Source: Deltaproteobacteria bacterium (GTDB lineage Bacteria > Desulfobacterota > Desulfuromonadia > Desulfuromonadales > JAAYDE01). From it: 64,000 nucleotides of DNA. The DNA is taken from assembly GCA_012729375.1 (NCBI GenBank), contig JAAYDE010000135.1, forward strand, positions 1-64,000. Reading direction: 5' to 3'. Below are positions 1 through 8,174 of the stretch, one piece after another. Position numbers and translations under genes: made by a program. How positions within the stretch are numbered: position 1 is the stretch's first letter; each line of letters opens with the position of its first letter. The notes beneath the pieces are model-generated. The model ran no database searches. It saw nothing but the letters and a program-made list of their open reading frames with translations, and was not told where the DNA came from.

Positions 1-3000
1 GGCCGTGCCAACAACCGCAATGACGCCGTTTTCGGTGCCGTCCTTGCCGGGCGCAGCGGGGCAATCGACGGCCTCGACGAAATGGTCGGCCTTTGCGTCG
101 AGACGGTTCCGGTGCGCGTCTCCTGGCAGGCCGACACCCTGTTCAGCGAACTGTTGCAGCGCATGCAGGAAGAGGCTCTGGCCCTGGAGGCCCATGCCCA
201 TCTTCCCCTGGTCGACATTCAACGCCTTACCCCCCTGGGCAGTGCTCTGATCCGCCATCTCTTCGTCATCGAGAATCTTCCCGAAACGGGCGCGGGCGGC
301 GCTCCGGCGCTCACTCTGGCTTCGGGATTCAACCAGACCGACTACGACCTGAGCCTGGTTATCGACCAGGGAGAAAAACCGGCGGCAAGTTTTCATTACA
401 ACGGCGCGGTCCTGGCCGCGGCACAGGTCAAGGGTCTGGGGGACAGTCTGCTGACCCTGCTGCGGCGGATCGCAGCCGAAGGGGACAGCCTCCTTTCCCG
501 GCTCGAAATTGTTTCCGCGGAAGAACTTCGGAAAGTGGTTGCGGGCTTCAACGACACCGACGCCGGCGAGCCGGCCTCGACCATTGTCGATCTTTTCCGC
601 CAAACGGTCATCCGCTATCCCCGGAACATCGCCCTTGTCTGTGGTGCTCAACGCTATACCTATGGCGAACTGGATGCTGCCAGCGACCGCCTGGCGGCGT
701 GGCTGTGCCGCCTGGGGACCGGAGCGGATAAGGTGGTCGTGGTTTTGATGGAACGCTCCGCGGACTATGTCGCCGCTCTGCTCGGCATCCTCAAGGCGGG
801 AGCTGCCTATCTATGTCTGGACCCCTCCTGGCCGCCGCAGCGGCTGCGTTTTCTCCTGCAAGACGCCGCTCCCGTGGCGGTGGTCGGCGATGAGGCGCTG
901 CGTCCCCTGGCGCCAGGTTTCAGCATCCCCTGGCTGACCCTGGAGGAGTGCGGAGAAGGGGCCGTAGCCGGTTCTGCGGCCGCTCCCGGGCTGCGGGACC
1001 TCGCCTACGTCGTCTATACCTCCGGCACCACCGGGCATCCAAAAGGGGTCATGATCGAGCACCGCAGCCTGGCCAATTTCTGTACCTGGCATGTGCGCCA
1101 CTACGGCCTCGGCCCCGAGGATATCGCCGGCCATCTTTTCAGTTTTTCCTTCGACGCTTCCGCCTGGGGGATATGGCCTCCTTTGACCGCCGGCGGCGCC
1201 ATCCACATCCTCGACCACGGCACCCGCACCGATGTCCAGGGGATAAGGGACTATTTCGATTCGCAGGGGATCACCCTGGCCAACATGCCCACGGTTCTCT
1301 GTGAACAGTTCTTGACCCTGGCGCCGCCGCGAAACCTGCGTCTCCTCACCACCGGCGGCGACGCCCTGCATTTTTTCCAGCCCCAGCCCTATGCGGTATA
1401 CAACGAATACGGGCCCAGCGAAGCGACGGTCATGGTCACCTGCCACAGGGTGGAAAGCATGGACGGCGGGATTCCCATCGGCCGGCCGATTGCCAATACC
1501 CGCTGCTACATTCTCGACGGAGACGACGCTCCGCAGCCGGTGGGCTTCCCCGGTGAACTGCATATCGGCGGCATCTCCCTGGCCCGGGGCTACATCAACC
1601 GGCCCGAGTTGACGGCAGCGGCTTTCATTCCCGATCCCTTCGCCGCCGAGGCCGACAATGGGGATGCCCGCCTCTACCGGACGGGTGATCTGTGCCGCTG
1701 GCTGGCCGACGGGGCCATCGAATTTCTGGGCCGTGTGGACGAACAGATGAGCCTCCATGGCTTCCGGGTCGAGCCGGGGGAAATCGAACAGCAGCTTCTG
1801 GCTCATCCCGCCGTGGCGGCCGCGGCGGTGGCGTTGCGCCAGGACCCCTCGGGAGACGATCGGCTCTGCGCCTACCTGGTGGGTGAAGGGCACCATGAGG
1901 AGGGTATCCGCAACTATCTGCAGGCACGCCTTCCTGCCCACATGGTGCCGACGGTTTTCGTTTTCCTTGACCGCCTGCCCCTGACTTCCCACGGCAAGCT
2001 CGATCGCAGCGCCCTGCCGCAGCCCGTTTTTGAGGTCACCGGGGGTGACGCGCCTCCGGAAACCGCCCGGGAAATGGCCTTGGCCCAGATCTGGCAGGAA
2101 CTTCTCGGTGTGCCGCGGGTCGGCATCGATGATGACTTTTTCCGCATCGGCGGGGATTCCCTGAAGGCGACCCGTCTGACGGTGCGGATGGAAAGGGATC
2201 TCGGCCTGCGGCTGTCCACCGCTCAGCTCATGGCCGGCGTCACCATCCGTGCTCTGGCGCGGCGGCGCGGCGCAGAAGAAGGGCCCAAGTGGCAGCCTCT
2301 GGTGCCTTTGCGCAGCGGCCCCGGCACCCCCCTGTTGTTGGTTCATGCCGTCGGCGGTTCGCTGCTCTGTTACCGGGAGTTGGTGGCTGCCCTGCCCAAA
2401 GAGCAGCCGGTCTATCTTCTGCCGCCCTACGGCATGGAGGAGGGGCAGGAGCCCGACCTGCGCCTCGAAGAGACGGCGGCCCGTTATGTGGCCCCTCTTC
2501 TGGAACGTTTCCCCGGCGGCGACTTTTTGCTGGTCGGCTTGTGCATGGCCGGCCTCACCGCCTGGGAAATCGCCCGGCAGCTGGTGGCCAGGGGGTGCGC
2601 GGTGCGCGGCGTTGTCTCCCTGAACACGCGCAGCCACCTGCTTGTCGATGACCAGGGACGCCCGGTTCCTGTGGAGGATGTCCCCGACGAGGTGCCGGCG
2701 GAGGCCATCGACATCGGGTTGAGTACCATGTCCGGCTATGATGGCCGGGCCGTCGGGGAAACGGATGGGCAAAGCCGCCGATCGCTGCGCTTGATGATTC
2801 GCGCCCAGCTTCTGGCCTGGGGTAGATACTGTCCACCGCCCCTTCCCCTGGCCATGACCTGCATCCGTCCCCTGGAAGCGGTTGACGGCGCTTATCTTCC
2901 CTTCGAGACCCGCCCCCTGGGGTGGGAAGGGCTTGCTCTCCAGGGCGCGGTGGAGCGTTTCTGCCCGGGTCATCATTTCACCATGCTTCAGCCGCCCCAC

Positions 3001-4377
3001 GTCGTTGAGCTCGCCCGGATCCTGATGGAAACGGCTGTCGCCGCGATCCCCGGCAGCGACAGTGAAGCCTTGGAGGAAGTGCCGCTGACGCCGATCCAGC
3101 GCTGGTTCTTCGGATTGCCCACCCGTCATGGCCAATTCTTCCAGTCGGTTCAGCTGCGCTCCGGCCGCTGTCGTCTGCCGGAGGTCTATCGGCAGATCCT
3201 TGATGCCGTGGCGCAACGCCATGAAATGCTGCGCGCCGCATATCGGCCGGTGAACGGCAAGATGGTTCAATTAATCCGTCCCTTCAGAGTGGGATGCTTT
3301 GGGTTCCGGATGTGCCGGTGCGAGGATTTGGAGCAGGCCGTCAACGACGTCACTCAAAAACTCGATCTGGCGCAGGGCCCTCTCGCCTGGTGTTTTCTGG
3401 CGCCCGGTTCCGGGGACGGGGAGGGCGACCGGCTGGCTCTGGTCATCCATCATCTGGTCGTGGACGGTGTTTCGTGGCGGATTCTGCAGGAGGATTTCAG
3501 CGCCGCCCTCGCTGCCGTCGACCGGGGCCTGCCGCCCGCACTGCCCAGCTCGCTGTCCGCGGCCGACGGTTCCTTTCCGGCCTGGGCCCGCCGTCTTGAG
3601 GAGTATGCCGGCGGCCCCGCCCGGCAGGGGGAGGTCGCTTTCTGGAAAACCCTGCTGGCCGGCCTGCCTCCGGCCTTGCCGGCGGATTTTCCGGTATCCA
3701 CGAGGCGCCGGAAGGACCTGGCCTCGGCCACCCTTCGTCTCGATGCGGAGCTGACCCGCCAGTTGCTCGGCCCCTGCCACATTCCCTTCCGGACGGAGAT
3801 CAACGATCTCTTGTTGAGCGCTTTGATCCTTGCCATCAGGGAGTGGCGGGGGGTGGATGCCGTCACCGTCGATGTGGAGGGGCATGGGCGCCAAGAACTG
3901 TTCGCGGATATTTCCCCCGCCGCCGTGGTCGGCTGGTTCACTACCGTGCATCCGCTGGCCCTGGCGGTGGCAAGGGACGTTTCCGCCACCATCCGCCGGG
4001 TACGCGACAGGCTGCGCTCCATCCCTGGAAAAGGGATCGGTTACGGCCTCATCCGCTACATGACGGACATTTCCCCATGGCCCGAGTATGTGCCCGATCT
4101 GCTGTTCAACTACCTCGGCGATGCCTCCTCCGGGGAAGGGAAAGAAGCCGCCTTGCGTTTGGAAAGAATCGGCTTTGACGGCGATGTCGCCGACGATTTT
4201 CCCCAGCAGGCCAAGTTGGCCGTCACCGGTCTGGTGCGGGAAGGGAGGCTCGAATTGACAATCGATGCCCACAAGGATGAATTCGCCGGGGGCAGTGTCG
4301 AGGAACTCCTTGCCCGGATCGGTTCCCAGTTGCGGCAGGTCGCCGATTGCTGTATGAAACAACGGAACGACCTGTGA
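1..4377 (+). CDS. Nonribosomal peptide synthetase, 3' part (C-A-PCP-TE-E)
   Basis: Multimodular peptide synthetase; the frame is open from base 1, so the start lies outside the window. Numbering the visible part from base 1: end of a condensation domain (about 1-150); an adenylation domain (about 195-675) with core motif TSGTTGHPKG at 340-349, FDAS at 384-387 and A10 lysine K666; a carrier domain GGDSL with phosphopantetheine Ser720; an alpha/beta-hydrolase thioesterase (about 760-1005); and a C-terminal epimerization-type domain (about 1030-1455) with HHxxxDG at 1150-1156, EGHGR from 1293 and FNYLGD near 1369. By eye the specificity residues read D-A-W-N-L-T-E-V-M-K, which I cannot assign to a substrate. 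Oddities: the thioesterase precedes the epimerase, its nucleophile is Cys848 (GLCMAG), and the usual acid position appears to be Asn875, with His992 kept. Product unknown. Confidence 0.95.
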   Translation, partial: GRANNRNDAVFGAVLAGRSGAIDGLDEMVGLCVETVPVRVSWQADTLFSELLQRMQEEALALEAHAHLPLVDIQRLTPLGSALIRHLFVIENLPETGAGGAPALTLASGFNQTDYDLSLVIDQGEKPAASFHYNGAVLAAAQVKGLGDSLLTLLRRIAAEGDSLLSRLEIVSAEELRKVVAGFNDTDAGEPASTIVDLFRQTVIRYPRNIALVCGAQRYTYGELDAASDRLAAWLCRLGTGADKVVVVLMERSADYVAALLGILKAGAAYLCLDPSWPPQRLRFLLQDAAPVAVVGDEALRPLAPGFSIPWLTLEECGEGAVAGSAAAPGLRDLAYVVYTSGTTGHPKGVMIEHRSLANFCTWHVRHYGLGPEDIAGHLFSFSFDASAWGIWPPLTAGGAIHILDHGTRTDVQGIRDYFDSQGITLANMPTVLCEQFLTLAPPRNLRLLTTGGDALHFFQPQPYAVYNEYGPSEATVMVTCHRVESMDGGIPIGRPIANTRCYILDGDDAPQPVGFPGELHIGGISLARGYINRPELTAAAFIPDPFAAEADNGDARLYRTGDLCRWLADGAIEFLGRVDEQMSLHGFRVEPGEIEQQLLAHPAVAAAAVALRQDPSGDDRLCAYLVGEGHHEEGIRNYLQARLPAHMVPTVFVFLDRLPLTSHGKLDRSALPQPVFEVTGGDAPPETAREMALAQIWQELLGVPRVGIDDDFFRIGGDSLKATRLTVRMERDLGLRLSTAQLMAGVTIRALARRRGAEEGPKWQPLVPLRSGPGTPLLLVHAVGGSLLCYRELVAALPKEQPVYLLPPYGMEEGQEPDLRLEETAARYVAPLLERFPGGDFLLVGLCMAGLTAWEIARQLVARGCAVRGVVSLNTRSHLLVDDQGRPVPVEDVPDEVPAEAIDIGLSTMSGYDGRAVGETDGQSRRSLRLMIRAQLLAWGRYCPPPLPLAMTCIRPLEAVDGAYLPFETRPLGWEGLALQGAVERFCPGHHFTMLQPPHVVELARILMETAVAAIPGSDSEALEEVPLTPIQRWFFGLPTRHGQFFQSVQLRSGRCRLPEVYRQILDAVAQRHEMLRAAYRPVNGKMVQLIRPFRVGCFGFRMCRCEDLEQAVNDVTQKLDLAQGPLAWCFLAPGSGDGEGDRLALVIHHLVVDGVSWRILQEDFSAALAAVDRGLPPALPSSLSAADGSFPAWARRLEEYAGGPARQGEVAFWKTLLAGLPPALPADFPVSTRRRKDLASATLRLDAELTRQLLGPCHIPFRTEINDLLLSALILAIREWRGVDAVTVDVEGHGRQELFADISPAAVVGWFTTVHPLALAVARDVSATIRRVRDRLRSIPGKGIGYGLIRYMTDISPWPEYVPDLLFNYLGDASSGEGKEAALRLERIGFDGDVADDFPQQAKLAVTGLVREGRLELTIDAHKDEFAGGSVEELLARIGSQLRQVADCCMKQRNDL

Positions 4378-5069
4378 AAGAACATTTTGCCGATCTTTTA
4401 TTGGTGGCCGCCGATATCGGCCAGCTCGCAGGCGAGGATGAGGGATTTTTTCTCGATTACCTGCCGCGGGGGCAGGCCGATGCCATCCGCAGAAATCGCC
4501 GTGGGGAGGATCGGCGCCGGCGTCTATTGGTGAGAATCCTCCTGGCCTTTGGCCTGCATCTGCTGACCGGGAATGATGCGCGGAGCACCCTGGCCTCCCT
4601 CGCCAGGGAAGGGGATGGACGGCCTGTTCTCCGTGACTCCCCCTGGCAGATCGGTTTCAGTCATGCCGCGAAGTGGGCGGTCTGTGTCATCGGCGACGGC
4701 GGCGTCACCGGATGTGTGGGCGTGGACATCGAGGAAATCCGCCCTGTGCCCGTGGACGATTTCCACCTGGTTTTTGCCGCTGCGGAAAGGAAGGCGATCG
4801 CGGCCGCAGCCGACCCGTCGGCCGAGCTCATACGGCGCTGGACGATAAAGGAAGCGGTTCTCAAAGTGCGTGGGAAGGGTTTTCTGGAGGATCCCCGCCA
4901 GGTAAACACCGACTCGCCCCTGGATGGGGGGGCGGATTTGGGTTGCCATTGGCAGCAGGTCCCTGTGGACGAAGGATATCTGCTCACCGTCGCCGCCCGC
5001 TGGCGATGGCAAAATCTGCGGATGGTGCGCCCCTTGAAAGAAGAGTGGCGGCCCCTTTTCGGGGCATGA
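4374..5069 (+). CDS. Sfp-type 4'-phosphopantetheinyl transferase
   Basis: Transfers phosphopantetheine from coenzyme A to the serine of carrier domains, presumably including the PCP of the adjoining synthetase. The protein has the family signatures GVDIEEI (metal/CoA site) and WTIKEAVLKVRGKG (KEAxxK), and its length of about 231 residues is typical. I chose the GTG at 4374 because it overlaps the synthetase stop as GTGA, a classic translational-coupling arrangement. A TTG at 4347 is an in-frame alternative that would give nine more residues. The pair is surely one transcription unit. It ends 45 bp before a convergent gene. Confidence 0.9.
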   Translation: MKEHFADLLLVAADIGQLAGEDEGFFLDYLPRGQADAIRRNRRGEDRRRRLLVRILLAFGLHLLTGNDARSTLASLAREGDGRPVLRDSPWQIGFSHAAKWAVCVIGDGGVTGCVGVDIEEIRPVPVDDFHLVFAAAERKAIAAAADPSAELIRRWTIKEAVLKVRGKGFLEDPRQVNTDSPLDGGADLGCHWQQVPVDEGYLLTVAARWRWQNLRMVRPLKEEWRPLFGA

Positions 5070-5114
5070 GAACGGTATCTGCGGTGCAGAAAAAAGAAAT
5101 CGGGGTGCTGTCGA

Positions 5115-5588
5115 TCACCCGCTTGTCTGGGCGATGGGCTTGCCCCGCCAGAACTCGTCATAGGTCCTGTCGATGCATTGGGTTTCTTCGATGATGCATG
5201 CGTCCGAATCGTTTTTGTAGCCCATGCAGATGTTATAAACGACAGGGCAATATTTGACGGCGGGAATGAAAAGGCCAAGGTTGGGGGGTGTGTGGATCTT
5301 TTCCCTGCCGACATTGACGATGCTTTCGAGGTAACGCCTGTCGCAGGTGTCGATTCTTTCGAGAGGAGAATCACTGTAGCAGACAAGCCTTTCCCCGATA
5401 AGCTGCGCGAGTTGGGATTTTGTCGTCAGTGAAGGCTGTGTCAGACGGGATTTTTCATATAATTGGACAGCGAAATCTTTTGTTTTGAGTTTGATTGTTT
5501 TTTTGGCGGGAGCGAAATACGATACAACCAGGAAAAACAGAAGGAAACAGAACAGAGCCAGGGACAGGGCCAAAAGGATGTTCCTCAT
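5115..5588 (-). CDS. Hypothetical membrane-anchored protein
   Basis: A 157-residue protein of no family I recognise. Residues 5-27 form one hydrophobic segment (LLALSLALFCFLLFFLVVSYF), an uncleaved anchor or signal sequence. The remainder is hydrophilic with cysteines at the motifs LVCYSD, DTCDRRY, YCPVVYNICMGY, DACII and QCIDR; an even, scattered set suggests disulfides in an exported domain. The C-terminal stretch around YDEFWRGKP is rich in aromatic residues. The gene is convergent with the phosphopantetheinyl transferase and divergent from the SPFH gene. Codon usage resembles its neighbours apart from lower G+C near the start. Confidence 0.65.
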   Translation of the reverse strand: MRNILLALSLALFCFLLFFLVVSYFAPAKKTIKLKTKDFAVQLYEKSRLTQPSLTTKSQLAQLIGERLVCYSDSPLERIDTCDRRYLESIVNVGREKIHTPPNLGLFIPAVKYCPVVYNICMGYKNDSDACIIEETQCIDRTYDEFWRGKPIAQTSG

Positions 5589-5760
5589 GTTGGGGTCTCC
5601 ACGGGTTCAACTTCTGGTTTCTTACAATGTTTTGGCAGAAATGTCAAAGTCCAAACCTTGCTTTTTCTCTTTTTTATTCATACGATAGCAAACTCCCCAG
5701 GCGAACCGGGAGAGCCGCGGCGCCACCGGGACCGGGCCGAAAAACAACGGGACTACCGAC

Positions 5761-6873
5761 ATGACGGAAAACAAAAGATTCGCTTCCCTGAAATGGTGGC
5801 TTGACTCCAGAAAGCTTCATCTCTTTTGGTATTTTCTTGGTGTTTCCCTAGTCATTCTGCTGCTCTGGCCCCATACGGTGATTACCATCGCTCCGGGCCA
5901 TGTTGGCGTCCATTACAAGAGATTTTTCGGCGGAACCGACATGAGCCGGATCTATCCGGAGGGAACCCATCTCATCTTCCCCTGGGATACCCTGTTCCTT
6001 TTCGATGCCAGGGTGAAGGAAGAAACCCATACGTTCAATGTCCTCACTTCCAAAGGGCTCCTCCTTGACATCGATGTGTCGGTCCGCTATTACCCGTTGG
6101 CTTCCAAAACGCCGATTCTTTTGACCACGGTGGGTCAGGATTACCGCGAAAAACTGATCTTGCCGACCCTCTCCTCGGCTGTTCGCGGCATCGCCAGTCA
6201 TTACGACAAGGAGGATTTCTATTCCAAGATCTCCGTCAACATCCAGGATGAGATCCATGTTTCCATGGTCGGGGCGCTGGGCAGAAAGCCGGTTATTGTG
6301 GACCGGGTGTTGCTGCGCGCCATTCGCCTGCCCGAGCCGGTGAATCTGGCCATCAACGAGAAATTTGTCGCCGAACAGGAGGTTCTGCGCCAGGGATACA
6401 AGGTTCTGGAGGCCAAGGAGCGTTTCAAGATCAAGCTGATCGACGCCGAGGCGGTGCGCGTGACCCAGGATATCGTCAACAAGAACATGACGGAGCCCTT
6501 CCTGCGCTGGCAGGGGATCGAGGCCACGCGGGCGCTGGCGGGTTCGTCCAACAGCAAGATGGTGGTGGTCGGCGGCAAGGACGGTCTGCCGCTGATCCTC
6601 AATCCCGATGGCGCTTTGCCGGGCACGGCGCTTCCTCCGGCGCCGACGGAAATCCTGCCGCCGGCCAACGGTGGCAGAGGGCAGGAGGGAAAATCCCCGG
6701 CCCCTTTCCCTGGTGACGGGGAGGCCGGCTATCTGAAACGTATCGGGATCGATTCGCTGCACGAATCTTTGTCGCGGCTGGATCGGCTTTTCAAAGCCTT
6801 ATCCCCCGGGGTGACGGTGGGTGAAAAACCGTCACCTCCAAAACCGCCCATGTCCGGAGAGGAGAAGCCATGA
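5761..6873 (+). CDS. SPFH/band 7 (prohibitin-like) membrane protein
   Basis: A 370-residue protein with one N-terminal membrane helix (about residues 21-40, FWYFLGVSLVILLLWPHTV) followed by an SPFH/band 7 domain (about 40-235). The domain holds typical segments: IAPGHVGV, a YPEGTHLIFPW strand, and a helical stretch EKFVAEQEVLRQGYKVLEAKERFKI. Such proteins oligomerise on membranes and often scaffold or regulate proteases or other membrane complexes. The C-terminus (about 270-370) is proline-rich and low-complexity. Its stop overlaps the next small gene as ATGA, so the two are translationally coupled. The Shine-Dalgarno before 5761 is weak. The family call is firm and the specific role unknown. 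Confidence 0.85.
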   Translation: MTENKRFASLKWWLDSRKLHLFWYFLGVSLVILLLWPHTVITIAPGHVGVHYKRFFGGTDMSRIYPEGTHLIFPWDTLFLFDARVKEETHTFNVLTSKGLLLDIDVSVRYYPLASKTPILLTTVGQDYREKLILPTLSSAVRGIASHYDKEDFYSKISVNIQDEIHVSMVGALGRKPVIVDRVLLRAIRLPEPVNLAINEKFVAEQEVLRQGYKVLEAKERFKIKLIDAEAVRVTQDIVNKNMTEPFLRWQGIEATRALAGSSNSKMVVVGGKDGLPLILNPDGALPGTALPPAPTEILPPANGGRGQEGKSPAPFPGDGEAGYLKRIGIDSLHESLSRLDRLFKALSPGVTVGEKPSPPKPPMSGEEKP

Positions 6874-7049
6874 ATGCTCCCATATCCCTGTTCTATGTTG
6901 TCATCAGTCTGATTATCGCCTACCTGGGGAGGACCTACCGTTTTGGTTTCTGGGGGTATTTTTTCAGCAGTCTTCTCCTAACCCCCATTGTCGGCTGTTT
7001 TCTGCTGATCGCCTCGATGCCTGTCAAATCCTCGTCGAAAGACCGGTAA
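6870..7049 (+). CDS. Small two-helix membrane protein (59 aa)
   Basis: An unannotated-size ORF of 59 residues starting with the ATG of an ATGA overlap with the SPFH stop, preceded by GGAGAGGAGAAG, an excellent ribosome-binding site. It has two hydrophobic segments, about residues 4-19 (PISLFYVVISLIIAYL) and 30-50 (YFFSSLLLTPIVGCFLLIASM), linked by a short basic/aromatic loop (GRTYRFGFWG) and ending in a basic tail (KSSSKDR). This is a helical hairpin. The position between an SPFH scaffold and a periplasmic binding protein suggests an accessory subunit of the SPFH complex, which is inference. The ORF is short, but start context and hydrophobic pattern support it. Confidence 0.7.
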   Translation: MNAPISLFYVVISLIIAYLGRTYRFGFWGYFFSSLLLTPIVGCFLLIASMPVKSSSKDR

Positions 7050-7055
7050 AAAGAG

Positions 7056-8174
7056 ATGGAGAGCCTGCTCCCCCGGCGTCAAATCATGGGAAAATTATTT
7101 TCCGGAACCTGCTGTCTGCTCTTGGCGCTGGCGGGCTGGGTTCTTATCTGTTCTTCTCCGGCAGTCTTTGCCGCTACCCCGCCGGCCAAGGTTTTCCGCA
7201 TCGCCTATCTGGAAACCGGTCCTTACTGGAGCTTTTCGCAAGCGCTTCAGCATATCCGCGACGGTTTGCGGGAAAGGGGCTGGGAAGAGAAGGTGGAATT
7301 CCCCGAGGATCTTTATTTCAGCCTGGGATGGGGTTCGGAGGATCAGAAGTTATACCGGCAGAAGGTCCACACTATTCTGCAAAGGAAAGATTTCGATCTG
7401 CTGATCTGCATGGGTCTGGATGCCACACGGACGGTCCTTGCAGAAAACGACGGCCGTATTCCCATCGTCGGTGTCGAAATCAGTCGCCCGTTAAGCAACG
7501 GCATCGTCAAAAGTCCCACCGACTCGGGGGCGATCAACTTCACCACCGCCTTGAACCAGGAATCGGGCCGGTTCATGTTTTTGGTTTTTCACCAGTTGGT
7601 AGGATTCCGCCGGTTGGGAATCATGTATCACGATTCTCCCGTGGGGAGAAGCTACGGGTATGTCGACGATGCCCGGGAGACGGGCCGGGATGTGGGTTTT
7701 GAAGTGGTGGAATACAACCGGTTGGGAGTCGAGGAGCCTTTTGCGGATTGTCTGGCCGGTCTCAAGGACCTTCATGACCGGGGAGCGGACGCCATTTTTA
7801 TTCCGAATCTCAACTGTTTCGACCTGAGCGAGGTCGATCCCACGCCTTTCTACCGTTTTGCCGAGGAGAAGAAACTGCCGACCTTTGCCGCCGACGACCG
7901 GGAGCAGGTGCGTCATTTCGCGTTGATGGGAATGAACCAGTACGATCCCGCCGTCACCGGGGAGTTTCACGCGCAACAGATTATCGATATCCTCTCCGGG
8001 AAGAAAAAGCCGGGGGAACTGGCCATGACCGCCCCCTATAATTACCGTGTTTTCCTCAATCTCGAAACCGCTGAAAAGGTCGGGGTGGAATTTGAACACC
8101 AACTACTGATCACCGCGGACCAGATCTTCATCCACCAGGAACCGCTGAAAAAAGACCAAACGGGAAAGAATTAG
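7056..8174 (+). CDS. ABC-type substrate-binding protein (PF04392-like), periplasmic
   Basis: A 372-residue exported protein. The signal peptide spans about residues 11-40 (GKLFSGTCC, then a hydrophobic core, ending VFAATP). The mature part has a type I periplasmic-binding fold as in the ABC_sub_bind family: FRIAYLETGPYWSF near the start, DLLICMGLDATRTVLAE, IPIVGVEISRP, then lobe two with LGIMYHDSPVGRSYGY and GADAIFIPNLNC. No permease or ATPase gene is adjacent, so it may act as a sensor or with distant components. Starting 6 bp after the small membrane gene, it probably shares its transcript. Its stop overlaps that of the convergent diguanylate cyclase. A second ATG at 7086 would shorten the leader by ten residues. 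Confidence 0.8.
   Translation: MESLLPRRQIMGKLFSGTCCLLLALAGWVLICSSPAVFAATPPAKVFRIAYLETGPYWSFSQALQHIRDGLRERGWEEKVEFPEDLYFSLGWGSEDQKLYRQKVHTILQRKDFDLLICMGLDATRTVLAENDGRIPIVGVEISRPLSNGIVKSPTDSGAINFTTALNQESGRFMFLVFHQLVGFRRLGIMYHDSPVGRSYGYVDDARETGRDVGFEVVEYNRLGVEEPFADCLAGLKDLHDRGADAIFIPNLNCFDLSEVDPTPFYRFAEEKKLPTFAADDREQVRHFALMGMNQYDPAVTGEFHAQQIIDILSGKKKPGELAMTAPYNYRVFLNLETAEKVGVEFEHQLLITADQIFIHQEPLKKDQTGKN

Noticed and set aside
811..3270. Long minus-strand ORF opposite the peptide synthetase
   Set aside because: It mirrors a high-G+C gene with unmistakable NRPS motifs; its translation is low-complexity and rich in G, Q, H and R, as in antisense shadows.
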